Shown piece after piece: positions 7,690 to 16,766 of a stretch of DNA of 64,000 nt; the first letter of the stretch is position 1; every line of letters begins with the position of its first letter. The notes below the pieces were generated by a model. The model was given only the letters and a program-made list of their open reading frames with translations, made no database searches and was not told the DNA's origin. Source of the DNA: CAZJWR01 sp964549765. Lineage in GTDB: Bacteria; Zixibacteria; MSB-5A5; GN15; JAAZOE01. Made by a program: the position numbers and the translations under genes. The stretch spans positions 55,593 through 119,592 of the forward strand of contig CAZJWR010000002.1 of assembly GCA_964549765.1 (NCBI GenBank), given 5' to 3'.

Positions 7690-8724
7690 ATGACACTGCC
7701 GCGATTTGACGTCCTGGTTCCGAATACGGTCGAGGAGGCCTGTGCCATGCTGGCCGAACACGCCGATGACGGCGTGCGTGTCCTCGCCGGTGGCACCGAT
7801 ATCCTCGTCGATCTGCGCCGCCCGATTATTCACCAGCACGTCCCACGCTGCGACGGCTGCCCGACACACCCGAAGGGCAATGTCGTCACCACGATCGAAT
7901 GCCGACCGGCTGAAACCGATCCGTTGATGGACCCCGCCGGTTCGTTGCGGGCCGTGCTCCAAGACCCGCGCCACGCCGCCCCTGCTTATCTGGTGTCATT
8001 GCACAAGCTGAAACAACTCAAGGGCATCGAGAAATTGAAAGACGGCGGCCTGCGCATCGGCGCCCTGACCACCATCAGCGAAATCGAACGGCATCCCGAT
8101 ATCCGTATCGGCTGGACGGCCTTGGCCGAAGGTGCGGACAGCCTGGGTAGTCCGCTGGTGCGCAATCGCGGAACGATTGGCGGCAATATCGCCAATGCCC
8201 GCCCCGCCGCCGATTCGGTTATCCCGACGATTGCCCTGGGGGGAAAACTGACGCTTACGCGGCCTTCTGGATTGCGAGTCGTGCCGGCCGAGGATTTTCC
8301 GCGAGGACCGGGGCTTTCGGTCATCGAGCCGGATGAAATCCTAACCGAAATCCATTACCCACCGCCGTTGCCGTATTCGGGGAGCGCCTACTACAAGCTC
8401 GCCAACCGAAAAGCGCTCGAAATTTCGATGGTCGGTGTCGCCGTCTGGATGGCGCTGGAATCGCCCGACGGCCCGGTCAAAGATATCCGCGTCGCTCTTG
8501 GCGCGGTCGGCCCAACGCCGATTCTGGCGGAATCGGTGAAAAAGGTCTTAATCGGCAAAATTCCCGATGAATCGATACTTATGAAAGCAGCCAAAGCCGC
8601 TGCCGGGGATGCTCGCCCGATCGATGATCATCGCGGCTCGGCCTGGTACCGAGTGATGATGGTCGAATTGCTGACGTTGCGTCTTTTGAGAATCGTACTG
8701 AACCGGGCCCGTGGAGATAAATGA
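7690..8724 (+). CDS. hcrB: Molybdenum hydroxylase FAD subunit, 4-hydroxybenzoyl-CoA reductase beta-like, with unusual insert
   Basis: A 344-residue FAD-binding subunit of the xanthine dehydrogenase/CO dehydrogenase family. It shows the FAD signatures AGGTDILVDL (about residue 35) and TIGGNIANARPAADS (about 160), followed by the CODH FAD C-terminal domain. Between LRR and YLVSL lies an extra stretch of about 45-50 residues (about 43-98) with the cysteines RCDGCP and ECRP. The 4Fe-4S insert known from Thauera HcrB sits elsewhere, after GGN, and is absent here. It is the first gene of a tightly coupled operon (ATGA overlap with the next). Role by context: part of a reductase removing the para-hydroxyl of 4-hydroxybenzoyl-CoA, or a related hydroxylase. 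Substrate not proven. Confidence 0.75.
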   Translation: MTLPRFDVLVPNTVEEACAMLAEHADDGVRVLAGGTDILVDLRRPIIHQHVPRCDGCPTHPKGNVVTTIECRPAETDPLMDPAGSLRAVLQDPRHAAPAYLVSLHKLKQLKGIEKLKDGGLRIGALTTISEIERHPDIRIGWTALAEGADSLGSPLVRNRGTIGGNIANARPAADSVIPTIALGGKLTLTRPSGLRVVPAEDFPRGPGLSVIEPDEILTEIHYPPPLPYSGSAYYKLANRKALEISMVGVAVWMALESPDGPVKDIRVALGAVGPTPILAESVKKVLIGKIPDESILMKAAKAAAGDARPIDDHRGSAWYRVMMVELLTLRLLRIVLNRARGDK

Positions 8725-9188
8725 AAAAGATCATTTCATTGACCGTTAACGGCGTTGAGCATGAAGTCGCCGTCGAACCGCGCCGGACGCTTCTGGAGCT
8801 TATCCGCGACGATCTGGGTCTGACCGGAACCAAAAGGGGCTGCGGCATAGGCGATTGCGGGACGTGCACGGTATTGATGGACGGCGTGGCGACGTTCAGT
8901 TGCCTGACGCTGGCGATTCAGGCGGAAGGGTGCACGATTGAAACGGTGGAGGGATTGGCAGAAAACGGCAAATTGAATCGTCTCCAGCAGGCATTCGTGG
9001 ATCACGGAGCCATCCAATGCGGCTATTGCACGCCGGGCATGTTGATGACGGCTACGGAGTTGCTGCGGCGCGATCCGCATCCCGGTGAGGACGATATCCG
9101 GCGGGCAATATCCGGGAATCTCTGCCGATGCACCGGTTACCAGAAAATCGTCGAGGCCATCCAGGCGGCATCGGAGGAGGCGAAATGA
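8721..9188 (+). CDS. hcrC: Molybdenum hydroxylase 2Fe-2S subunit, 4-hydroxybenzoyl-CoA reductase gamma-like
   Basis: A 155-residue electron-transfer subunit with the two canonical clusters of this family: plant-type CGIGDCGTC with a later C (about residues 41-63), then QCGYCTPGM and CRCTG (about 101-140) for the proximal cluster. Length is usual. Its ATG overlaps the stop of the FAD subunit gene and its stop overlaps the ATG of the catalytic subunit gene, so all three are translationally coupled. It passes electrons between FAD and the molybdenum centre. Confidence 0.88.
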   Translation: MKKIISLTVNGVEHEVAVEPRRTLLELIRDDLGLTGTKRGCGIGDCGTCTVLMDGVATFSCLTLAIQAEGCTIETVEGLAENGKLNRLQQAFVDHGAIQCGYCTPGMLMTATELLRRDPHPGEDDIRRAISGNLCRCTGYQKIVEAIQAASEEAK

Positions 9189-11560
9189 CCAAATATCGCA
9201 TCCTCAACACGCGCGCTCCCCGGGTCGACGCCGCCGATAAGGCGATGGGAAAGGCGCTGTATACCGACGATCTCAAACGGCCGAATATACTGTACGCGGC
9301 AATCCTTCACAGCCCGCTGGCGCATGCCCGCATATTGAATATCGATACCTCCCGCGCTGAACGTCTGCCGGGTGTCAAAGCGGTGGTGACATACCGCGAA
9401 GCGGGCACGACACCGTACGGTGTCAGCCCGGCCCGGTACGACGAAACGATTTTTTGCCATGATAAGGTCCGCTACGTCGGCGATGAAATCGCGGCTGTGG
9501 CCGCGGTCGACCTGGATACCGCTATCGAGGCCCGGAACCTGATTAAAGTCGATTTCGAGGAGTTGCCGGTTGTTCTGGATGGGCGCACGGCGATGGATGA
9601 GGGACAGCCACAGCTTCACGATACGTATAAAAACAACATCTGCGCCGAAGTTCACTGGGATTTCGGAGATGTCGAGAAGGCGCGGCAAGAATCGTTTATC
9701 GTCCGCACCGATCGCATGACGAGCAAGATGCAGGATGGTGCGTTCATGGAGCCGCAAAGCGTGCTGGCCGAGGTTGACGCCCACGGCAATCTGACCATGT
9801 GGAGTTCCACGCAGGCGCCGCATTATGTTCAGCGGACGCTGGCGATGGCCCTGCATTTGCCGTTGCATAAAGTGCGGGTGATCAAACCGGCTGTCGGCGG
9901 CGGGTTCGGACCGAAAGCGTCTTGCTCCACCGCCGAACTGGCGACCTGTTTGCTGGCCATGAAAACCGGTCGGCCCGTCAAGCTGACGTTCGATCGCGAG
10001 CAGGTGTTTCTCCATTCGCGGGCGCGTCATCAGTTTTTCCATACCATGACCACAGGCGTCCGGCAGGATGGGACATTGGCGTTTCTCGATCATAAATGTA
10101 TTCTCGACGGCGGCGCCTACGCCAGTTTCGGAATCGCTACGATATATTATTCGGGATCGCTTCTCGGCGGGCCGTATCGGCTGAAAAATATGAAATACGA
10201 CGGCTACCGGGTCGTTACCAACAAGCCGGCCTGCGGCGCTCAGCGGGGGCACGGCGCGGTCATCGCGCGGGCGTTGTTCGAAGTGCAGCTCGACCGCATC
10301 GCAGAGGAATTGGGCATGGATCCCATCGAACTGCGGCTCAAGAACGTGATGGAGGCGGGCGAAACGACCTGCAACGAGCTTTTTGTCAGCAGTTTCGGCA
10401 TGCGTGAAGCGCTTGAAGCCGTGCGGGATTCCGCCGCATGGAAAAAGAAACGTTCAGCGGCTGGCAAAACCCGAAGTGAAGGGAAAGGCATCGGCGCCGC
10501 CTGCGGCTTCTTTGTTTCCGGGGCCGGGTATTCGATCTACCGGAGCCGCACCTATCACTGCACGGTCGTCACCAAGGCCGACGAAGTCGGCGGCGGGGTT
10601 ACAGTGTCGTCGGGTGCGGCCGATATCGGCCAGGGTTCGGATACCGTGCTGGCCATGATCACGGCCGAGGAACTGGGCCTCACGATGGATGATGTCCGGG
10701 TCGTATCGGGAGATTCCAATCTCAGCGTCGATCTCGGCGCCTATTCCAGCCGGACAACGCTCATGACGGGTCATGCCTGCCGCGAAGCGGCTCAGGATGT
10801 CAAACGACAGATACTGGAGGTAATCGCCGGGAAAGTCGGCAAACCGCCGGAAACACTTGATTTGAAAGACGGCAAGGTCGTGTCGTTATCCGATCAGATC
10901 GATTTTTCCGAGATCAGGAAGGAATACCTGCAGGAGCACAAGGGGTTCAGCGATCTTCCGGATGGACCCGATCTGACGTTCGCCGAGGCCAGCCGAATCG
11001 CATTCCTCGAAATCGGTTCAATCGTCGGTACCGGCAAATACCGCCCGCCGCGTCTGGGCGGATCGTTCAAAGGCGCGACCGTCGGCACGTCGCCCGCCTT
11101 CGGCTGTTCGGCGCAAGTTGCCGAGGTGTCGGTCGATCTCGAAACCGGCGAGGTCACGCTGGAAAATATCACCGGGGCACACGATTGCGGCTTTGCCATC
11201 AACGTCACGCAGGTCGAAGGACAGATGCAGGGATCGATGATGATGGGCATGGGCGAGGCCCTGATGGAAGAAATCATCTACGACAAGAAGGGCCGCATCG
11301 TCAACGCCAACCTGGCCGAATACAAAATCCCGACCTCGCTGGATATGCCGCATCTGGATGCGATCATCGTCGAATCCAACGAACCGCACGGCCCGTATGG
11401 CGCCAAGGAAGTCGGCGAAGGCGCCATCATGCCGGTGATTCCATCGATCCTCAATGCCATCTACGACGCCACCGGTGTGCGGATCGACGAACTCCCCGTG
11501 ACCCCCGAACGCCTGGTCGCCGCCATGCGCGCGGCGAAGGGCAACGCATCAGATAAATAA
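9185..11560 (+). CDS. hcrA: Molybdopterin catalytic subunit, 4-hydroxybenzoyl-CoA reductase alpha-like
   Basis: The large molybdenum-binding subunit, 791 residues. Family motifs in order are RVDAADKAMGKALYTDD at the N-terminus, VGGGFGPKAS (about 236), QRGHGA (about 352), SGAADIGQGSDTVLA (about 478, very like HcrA proteins), and GAKEVGEGAIMP (about 740) with the presumed catalytic glutamate. The start is ATG at 9185, overlapping the previous stop; an upstream in-frame ATG lies inside the 2Fe-2S gene. Placement next to a benzoyl-CoA reductase operon supports a 4-hydroxybenzoyl-CoA to benzoyl-CoA function. Other xanthine-dehydrogenase-family activities cannot be excluded from sequence alone. Confidence 0.8.
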   Translation: MTKYRILNTRAPRVDAADKAMGKALYTDDLKRPNILYAAILHSPLAHARILNIDTSRAERLPGVKAVVTYREAGTTPYGVSPARYDETIFCHDKVRYVGDEIAAVAAVDLDTAIEARNLIKVDFEELPVVLDGRTAMDEGQPQLHDTYKNNICAEVHWDFGDVEKARQESFIVRTDRMTSKMQDGAFMEPQSVLAEVDAHGNLTMWSSTQAPHYVQRTLAMALHLPLHKVRVIKPAVGGGFGPKASCSTAELATCLLAMKTGRPVKLTFDREQVFLHSRARHQFFHTMTTGVRQDGTLAFLDHKCILDGGAYASFGIATIYYSGSLLGGPYRLKNMKYDGYRVVTNKPACGAQRGHGAVIARALFEVQLDRIAEELGMDPIELRLKNVMEAGETTCNELFVSSFGMREALEAVRDSAAWKKKRSAAGKTRSEGKGIGAACGFFVSGAGYSIYRSRTYHCTVVTKADEVGGGVTVSSGAADIGQGSDTVLAMITAEELGLTMDDVRVVSGDSNLSVDLGAYSSRTTLMTGHACREAAQDVKRQILEVIAGKVGKPPETLDLKDGKVVSLSDQIDFSEIRKEYLQEHKGFSDLPDGPDLTFAEASRIAFLEIGSIVGTGKYRPPRLGGSFKGATVGTSPAFGCSAQVAEVSVDLETGEVTLENITGAHDCGFAINVTQVEGQMQGSMMMGMGEALMEEIIYDKKGRIVNANLAEYKIPTSLDMPHLDAIIVESNEPHGPYGAKEVGEGAIMPVIPSILNAIYDATGVRIDELPVTPERLVAAMRAAKGNASDK

Positions 11561-12014
11561 CCCAGCCCACGTGAATCGTGATATTTCTATTCCCATAAAA
11601 TGATGAATGTCATTGCGAGAAGGCCGGTCGCTGTAAGCGAACGGCTGACGAAGCAATCTGTGGCCTGATTATGCACGCAAGCTGCGTGATGCGTAATTGT
11701 ACGGATACATTATCGGTCTAGAAGCCCGTTCTTGATCATGGCGATGCTATAGATTGCTTCGTCGCGTTGCGTCCGCGCTGACGCGTGGCCGCCGCTTCTC
11801 GCAATGACGGGGGCGTTTTTGTATTGCGGATTGATGCCAAAGCAGGACAGACAGTCGGATTCGGGGCAGACGAGGGTGTCTGCCGCCCACAGTAAGGTCA
11901 GATGCGGGAATTTAAATTGCGAAAGCGGGAACCCACCCTCGACCGCCTGCGGCGATCATCGGATAGGCCACCCTACCGCAATGACATGATGTATTTTTGA
12001 AAATGGATGGTGTA
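11561..12014. repeat. Repeat-rich noncoding segment after hcrA
   Basis: No gene is supported here. A unit beginning GTCATTGCGAGAAG and ending GAAGCAATCT (11609-11653) is matched in inverted orientation by AGATTGCTTC ... TCGCAATGAC at 11751-11808, giving a palindromic arrangement with about 100 bp between. A smaller hairpin GGCAGAC/GTCTGCC follows near 11865-11886, and a partial CGCAATGAC copy lies near 11980. Such paired ends resemble a miniature repeat element; no target-site duplication was established. Confidence 0.6.
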
Positions 12015-12722
12015 TTATGGTCTGACAATCATCTCGATGCCGGATAGTCTGCGCGCGTTCTTGACACTATGCATCACGGAGGCGATGAGGGCATCGGTAT
12101 CGGTGACGCGAACCCCGCCCAGGCAATAGGCTCCGTGACGGAATAAAACATCGTTCATCGGCGTGCTCGGCCCGAGGATGAACGCCTTCGCTTTCGCCGC
12201 TGCGCATAGTTCAAGCAGACGGGGCAAGGTCTTGTTTATCAGTGACGTCGCCGATATGACCACAATATCCGATTCAGGTATGACCGCTTCGCAGGCGCTC
12301 GCCGGCAATTCGCCTTTCATCGGGTCCATCTCAAGGAAGAAAGCCTTTGCGGCTTCCTGCGCGATGTCATCATTGAGGGGAAACCTGCCGATGACGGTTA
12401 CGGTCTTTCCTTTGACCATGCCAAAAATGTCGCTGAAAATATTTCCGGGCCGTCCCGACGGTTGGATCAGCGAATTCAGCGCCGCCAGCCCCAAGCCGGA
12501 TTCGAGTGTTTCCCACCGCGTCAGGCGCTGCGCCATTTCAAAAGCGCTGCCGCCGACGAGATCACCGGCTGATTCAACTTCGCCGCAATACCCGGTTTTG
12601 AAGGTGTGAGCGATGCCGGTGTACTTGCTCTCCACCACGGTCCAATGCAGACCGATGCAGACGCGTTTCACGGGACAATCACCAGCCCGGACGCTTTCGA
12701 GCAGATCATCGATCAGTTTCAT
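12015..12722 (-). CDS. DUF4213/DUF364 (putative heavy-metal chelation) protein
   Basis: A 235-residue protein matching the DUF4213/DUF364 family. The N-terminal half has the family's enolase-like region (CIGLHWTVVESKYTG). The C-terminal Rossmann-like half has GKTVTVIGRFP (about 129), a conserved SDIVVISATSLINKT, and the phosphate-loop-like ILGPSTPMNDVLFRHGA. Family members are proposed to bind metals or a corrinoid/pterin-type ligand, but their chemistry is unsettled. It is the last gene of the 2-oxoacid oxidoreductase operon, five bases after KorB. Its presence there is unusual and could reflect cofactor supply. No function is claimed. Confidence 0.75.
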   Translation of the reverse strand: MKLIDDLLESVRAGDCPVKRVCIGLHWTVVESKYTGIAHTFKTGYCGEVESAGDLVGGSAFEMAQRLTRWETLESGLGLAALNSLIQPSGRPGNIFSDIFGMVKGKTVTVIGRFPLNDDIAQEAAKAFFLEMDPMKGELPASACEAVIPESDIVVISATSLINKTLPRLLELCAAAKAKAFILGPSTPMNDVLFRHGAYCLGGVRVTDTDALIASVMHSVKNARRLSGIEMIVRP

Positions 12723-12727
12723 GGAGG

Positions 12728-13567
12728 CTATTTCACGAATTGTTGGTCAACGAGCCGGGACCATTCGGCGGTAAATTCCGGTTTTTCGACATTCCGAAGT
12801 TCGCCGACCACGATTTTAGCGCATTTTTGTTTTTCTTCTTCGGACAGCCGTTCGTATTTAGAGCGGCCGATGGTATTCTGCTTGTACCACAGCAGATAGT
12901 CCTTACCCTGTTTGAGCTGATTTTTTCTCCCGTAGCCGACCGGGCAGGGGGAGAGAATCTCTATGAATGAAAATCCCTTTTTCTCGATCCCCTTCTTGAT
13001 CGCCAGCATCGTTTCATGAGGATAAGCGGTCGCCCATTTGGCGACATACGGTGCGCCCGCGCCGATAGCAAGCGCCGACAGATCGAAGGGGGTTTCGATA
13101 TTGCCATAGGGCGAGGTCATGGTGAATGATCCGGTCGGCGTGGTAGGAGAAACCTGCGCGCCGGTCATACCATAATTGTAATTATTCACGCAGATGACGG
13201 TCATGTCGACGTTTCGTCGGGCGGCATGGATGAAATGATTGCCGCCGATTCCGGCCAAGTCGCCGTCGCCGGTGAAGACAATCACGTTCAGTTCGGGATC
13301 GGCCAGTTTCACGCCGGTGGCGAAGGCGATGGCGCGGCCATGAGTGGTATGAAGGCCGTCAGCGTCGATATATCCGGGCAGACGCGACGAACACCCGATG
13401 CCCGACACGAAAACGGATTTGTTGATATCCAGGCCGATCTTGTCGATGGCCCGAAGGGCGCAATTCAGCACGGTGCCGTTGCCGCAAGCCTGACAGAAAA
13501 TCGACGGCCACATGCCCTGCTCAAGATATGTTTCCCGAATATGTTTGCCTTTCCGGAACATTCGCAC
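12728..13567 (-). CDS. korB: 2-oxoacid:ferredoxin oxidoreductase beta subunit, set 1
   Basis: A 279-residue thiamine-diphosphate-binding beta subunit. The N-terminal FCQACGNGTVLN supplies Fe-S ligands. SGIGCSSRLPGY and the HTTHGRAIAFATGVK block are typical of 2-oxoglutarate-type enzymes. The ThDP/Mg site is GDGDLAGIGGN with NNYNYGMTG. It oxidatively decarboxylates a 2-oxoacid with CoA, reducing ferredoxin. It follows its alpha subunit by 2 bp. Substrate is not fixed by sequence; 2-oxoglutarate is favoured by similarity to Kor and by the aromatic-degradation context. Confidence 0.87.
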   Translation of the reverse strand: MRMFRKGKHIRETYLEQGMWPSIFCQACGNGTVLNCALRAIDKIGLDINKSVFVSGIGCSSRLPGYIDADGLHTTHGRAIAFATGVKLADPELNVIVFTGDGDLAGIGGNHFIHAARRNVDMTVICVNNYNYGMTGAQVSPTTPTGSFTMTSPYGNIETPFDLSALAIGAGAPYVAKWATAYPHETMLAIKKGIEKKGFSFIEILSPCPVGYGRKNQLKQGKDYLLWYKQNTIGRSKYERLSEEEKQKCAKIVVGELRNVEKPEFTAEWSRLVDQQFVK

Positions 13568-13569
13568 TT

Positions 13570-14802
13570 TTATCCTTTAACGGCCTCGATGATTTCATCG
13601 GGTGAGAATATCTGGCCGCCGGTTTTCCACAGCGGCACGACCTCGCATTGCCCGCCGATAACTTCCCGCACGCTGTGATAGACTTGACCAAGATTGAGTT
13701 CCGGAATGATGATACGGCCGGTTCGTTGGGCGAGTTCCGCCACATCCTTTTCCGGGAAGGGCCAGTTCGTGATTATCCTAAGATGATCGACGTTGATGCC
13801 GTCCCGACGCATTTTCTTGACGACATTATACACGGATCGCGACGTGACCCCGTAGCTGATTATGCCGACGGCGGATTTGTCGTCGCCGTCTGTATAATCG
13901 CGTTCGACGCGGCAGATCATATCGCGATTGTCTCGGATTTTATTGCACAACCGTTTGACGAGTCGGTCATGATCCGGCTGGCTGTCGGTGCAGGGATATC
14001 CGCTCTCGGTATGCGTCAGGCCGGTGATGTAGGTATGAAAACCGGTTCCGAATTTCGCCATTTCCGGAATCTGCGACCCGTCGGCGGTGTAAGGTTGAAA
14101 TTCACCCTTGGGTCGGGACGGTTCCTTGCGCCGGGCAAGATCAATATCTTTGAAATCGGGGAGGACAACCTTTTCCCGCATATGGCCGATAATGCCGTCG
14201 GTCAGAAGTATGACCGGCACGCCGTAATATTCCGCGAGATTAAACGCGTCGATAGTAAAATCCAGGCATTCCTGCGCCGTGCTCGGCGAAAGGGCGATAA
14301 TCTCATAATCGCCATGGCTTCCCCATTTGGCCTGCATAATATCGCCCTGCGCTCCCTCGGTCGGCTGGCCGGTGGACGGCCCGGAGCGCTGGACATCGAC
14401 GATGACACACGGTGTTTCGGTCATGGCGGCATAACCGATATTTTCCTGCATGAGGGAAAATCCGGGCCCGCTGGTCGCCGTCATTGCCTTGGCGCCGCAT
14501 CGGGACGCTCCGATGATCGCGCCGATGGAGGCGATTTCATCCTCCATTTGCACGCATATGCCGCCGATTTTGGGCATAAGATGCGACATCATCTCGGCGG
14601 TCTCGGTGGCGGGGGTGATGGGATACCCGGCGAAGAATCGGCATCCGGCCAGCAATGCGCCATACGCTATGGCGATATCGCCCTGCACGAACAAGACATT
14701 CTTGCCCAGCACTCGTTTGACCCGGTTGAAATCTTCCTCGGTGAACGGTCGGGTGGGTTTGTATGCCGATGTGACGTCGATGTTCGGTTTTTCGCTTTTC
14801 AT
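13570..14802 (-). CDS. korA: 2-oxoacid:ferredoxin oxidoreductase alpha subunit, set 1
   Basis: The alpha subunit (pyrimidine-binding and transketolase-C-like domains), 410 residues from an ATG that overlaps the stop of the gamma subunit gene (ATGA). It shows GYPITPATETAEMM (about residue 57), TSGPGFSLMQENIGYA, and the VQRSGPSTGQPTEGAQGD motif, all family hallmarks. A longer upstream frame exists but would run through the gamma gene. About 24 residues precede the core domain, more than in the set 2 paralogue. The enzyme is cytoplasmic and is assumed to reduce the ferredoxin used by the benzoyl-CoA reductase upstream. Confidence 0.87.
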   Translation of the reverse strand: MKSEKPNIDVTSAYKPTRPFTEEDFNRVKRVLGKNVLFVQGDIAIAYGALLAGCRFFAGYPITPATETAEMMSHLMPKIGGICVQMEDEIASIGAIIGASRCGAKAMTATSGPGFSLMQENIGYAAMTETPCVIVDVQRSGPSTGQPTEGAQGDIMQAKWGSHGDYEIIALSPSTAQECLDFTIDAFNLAEYYGVPVILLTDGIIGHMREKVVLPDFKDIDLARRKEPSRPKGEFQPYTADGSQIPEMAKFGTGFHTYITGLTHTESGYPCTDSQPDHDRLVKRLCNKIRDNRDMICRVERDYTDGDDKSAVGIISYGVTSRSVYNVVKKMRRDGINVDHLRIITNWPFPEKDVAELAQRTGRIIIPELNLGQVYHSVREVIGGQCEVVPLWKTGGQIFSPDEIIEAVKG

Positions 14803-15359
14803 TTCCCACCCTGCTGCGCTTTTTCGCACGCTTCCCGGCCAATCCGATATCCCTCGGCGAAGGCTTTCAAATTCAACTCGCGGAATCGCTCCGAAAAACT
14901 CGACTCGACCGCCTTGACCATATTGTCTTTGCTGGCCGCTTCCGTGATGGCGCACAGACTGCCGAGCATGATGATATTGGCAACGACGCGATTGCCGAGC
15001 GCATCGGCGGTTGTGGAAAACGGCAGCCGATAGAGGGCTGCTGCATCGGGAGGGGTATTGACCTCTACCAAATCTTCATCGACAATCACCGTGCTGTCGG
15101 GTTTTATCTCCGACGCATACTTGTCGTATCCGGGTTGGGATAGCGCCACCAGGCAGTCGGCCTTGATCACCATCGGATAATCAATGGCCTCGTCGGCGAT
15201 GATGACTTCGGCTTTGGCCGCCCCGCCGCGCGATTCGGGGCCGTATGACTGCGTCTGGACGGCGCTCATGCCGTCGGCAATAGCCGCTTCGCCGAGGATG
15301 ACGCCGGCCCGAATCATTCCCTGGCCGCCGGTGGCGACTAATCTTATTTCGGTTCTCAT
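14799..15359 (-). CDS. korC: 2-oxoacid:ferredoxin oxidoreductase gamma subunit, set 1
   Basis: A 186-residue gamma subunit with the family start MRTEIRLVATGGQGMIRAG, the SYGPESRGGAAKAEVIIAD block, and an N-A-N-I-I-M-L-G segment. It belongs to the same family as the next gene upstream, from which it is separated by 13 bp. Gamma subunits bind CoA in this enzyme class. Gene order here is gamma-alpha-beta, whereas set 2 reads delta-alpha-beta-gamma, so the two sets meet gamma to gamma. Confidence 0.85.
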   Translation of the reverse strand: MRTEIRLVATGGQGMIRAGVILGEAAIADGMSAVQTQSYGPESRGGAAKAEVIIADEAIDYPMVIKADCLVALSQPGYDKYASEIKPDSTVIVDEDLVEVNTPPDAAALYRLPFSTTADALGNRVVANIIMLGSLCAITEAASKDNMVKAVESSFSERFRELNLKAFAEGYRIGREACEKAQQGGK

Positions 15360-15372
15360 CGCGAGCGGGATA

Positions 15373-15921
15373 TCATCCTTTCTTCATAATTTCGCCGGCG
15401 AGCGCGCACCCTTCGCGCATCGCCTCCAGATTCACCTGCTCGGTTCCGGCGGGGACGTTTTCCAGAATCGCCTTTTCCAGCGATTCGGCCGACACCAGAT
15501 TCAGCAGCGTGTTCATGTAGCCGAGCATTACCATGTTGGCGATGATTTTGCGGCCATATTTTTTGTAGGCGATATCGGTCGCCTTGATGTCGTACTTTTT
15601 TATGCCCTTGGGATCGCGCTTGCTGTCGGTTATCACTAGGTCGGCGTCCAGTATCAACGTCCCACCCGGTCTCAAAAGGGAAACGAATTTATCATATGCG
15701 GGCTGCGTCATGGCCACCAGCACGTCGTTGCCGACCGGTTCCAGTTCGTAGATGTCGTCGTTCGAGATGATCACATCGCCGCGGCATTCGCCGCCCCGCG
15801 ATTCGCTGCCGTAGGATTGATTCTGGATGGCCCTCTTGCCGTCATAAATGGCCGACTGCCCAAGAATATAGCTGGAAAGGACAATCCCCTGTCCGCCGAA
15901 TCCTGCAAATCGTACGATCAA
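15373..15921 (-). CDS. korC: 2-oxoacid:ferredoxin oxidoreductase gamma subunit, set 2
   Basis: A 182-residue gamma subunit: IVRFAGFGGQGIVLSSYILG at the N-terminus, SYGSESRGGECRGDVIISND (about 42), and IIANMVMLGYMNT (about 125). It starts with TTG, overlapping the TGA of the beta subunit gene (TTGA). This weaker start may lower its expression relative to alpha and beta. It resembles its neighbour paralogue but with clear divergence, which argues for two distinct enzymes rather than a recent duplication. Confidence 0.85.
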   Translation of the reverse strand: MIVRFAGFGGQGIVLSSYILGQSAIYDGKRAIQNQSYGSESRGGECRGDVIISNDDIYELEPVGNDVLVAMTQPAYDKFVSLLRPGGTLILDADLVITDSKRDPKGIKKYDIKATDIAYKKYGRKIIANMVMLGYMNTLLNLVSAESLEKAILENVPAGTEQVNLEAMREGCALAGEIMKKG

Positions 15922-16766
15922 CCGGCTGTTTCCTTTTCGATTATATCCGTCTGTTCCTGCGTGATTTTATGCAACTCGGTCACGTATTCGGGCCGATCCC
16001 GATCGCACAGCTTGCCGATGATGATTCGATTTTCGAGTTCCTCCTCGGACATGCCGCGCGTTTTGTCGATGCGGATGGCCTGTTCTTTGAAGCGATGCAG
16101 GAAATCGGTTCCCGTGCGCAGGCCGATGCGGCGGCCGTAGTTTTCGGGACATTGCGATACTATTTCGATGAAACTGAATCCCCGTTTTAGCATCGCGTTT
16201 TGCATCGATTCCATGAGAGGGAAAACGTGATAGGTCGTCCAACGGGCGACATAACTGGCCCCCGCCGCCGCGACCAGATCGGCCACCCGAAACGGCGGTT
16301 CGACATTGCGGTGGGGAGTCGTGGTCGTTTTGACTCCGACCGGTGTAGTCGGCGCGGCCTGGCCGCCGGTCATACCGTAGATCATGTTGTTCACCATGAA
16401 CACCGACAGGTCGATATTGCGCCGGGCGGCATGGATGAGATGATTGCCGCCGATACCGGCGATATCGCCGTCTCCGGCGATCACGACGACCTTAAGATCG
16501 GGCCGCATGACTTTGACGCCGCTGGCAAAGGCGATAGGACGGCCGTGCGTCGTATGCAAAGTGTCGGCTTTAAAATAGGGGCTGGGTATCCAGGCCGAAC
16601 AGCCGATCCCGGACACACAGACCATTTTGGTCGGGTCCAAGCCGATTCCCTCCACGGCGTTGACGAACGCATTTAGAACGGTTCCGCAGCCGCATCCGAC
16701 GCAGAAGCGATGCGGCATGATTTCTTCGCGGACATAGCCCATTAGTCGGTGACGGGGATGGCTCAT
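15918..16766 (-). CDS. korB: 2-oxoacid:ferredoxin oxidoreductase beta subunit, set 2
   Basis: A 282-residue beta subunit. Its ATG shares one base with the alpha subunit stop (TGATG), so I do not use the longer upstream frame. Motifs are HRFCVGCGCGTVLNAF (Fe-S ligands, with one more cysteine than the set 1 copy), SGIGCSAWIPSPY, HTTHGRPIAFASGVK, and the ThDP site GDGDIAGIGGN with NNMIYGMTG. The C-terminal 40 residues are basic and acidic in alternation. It forms a complex with the set 2 alpha and gamma subunits and the ferredoxin encoded at the head of the operon. Confidence 0.87.
   Translation of the reverse strand: MSHPRHRLMGYVREEIMPHRFCVGCGCGTVLNAFVNAVEGIGLDPTKMVCVSGIGCSAWIPSPYFKADTLHTTHGRPIAFASGVKVMRPDLKVVVIAGDGDIAGIGGNHLIHAARRNIDLSVFMVNNMIYGMTGGQAAPTTPVGVKTTTTPHRNVEPPFRVADLVAAAGASYVARWTTYHVFPLMESMQNAMLKRGFSFIEIVSQCPENYGRRIGLRTGTDFLHRFKEQAIRIDKTRGMSEEELENRIIIGKLCDRDRPEYVTELHKITQEQTDIIEKETAG

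Noticed and set aside
13648..15033. A plus-strand frame of 461 residues
   Set aside because: It is antisense to korA and korC and has no recognisable motif; long antisense frames are expected at this G+C content.
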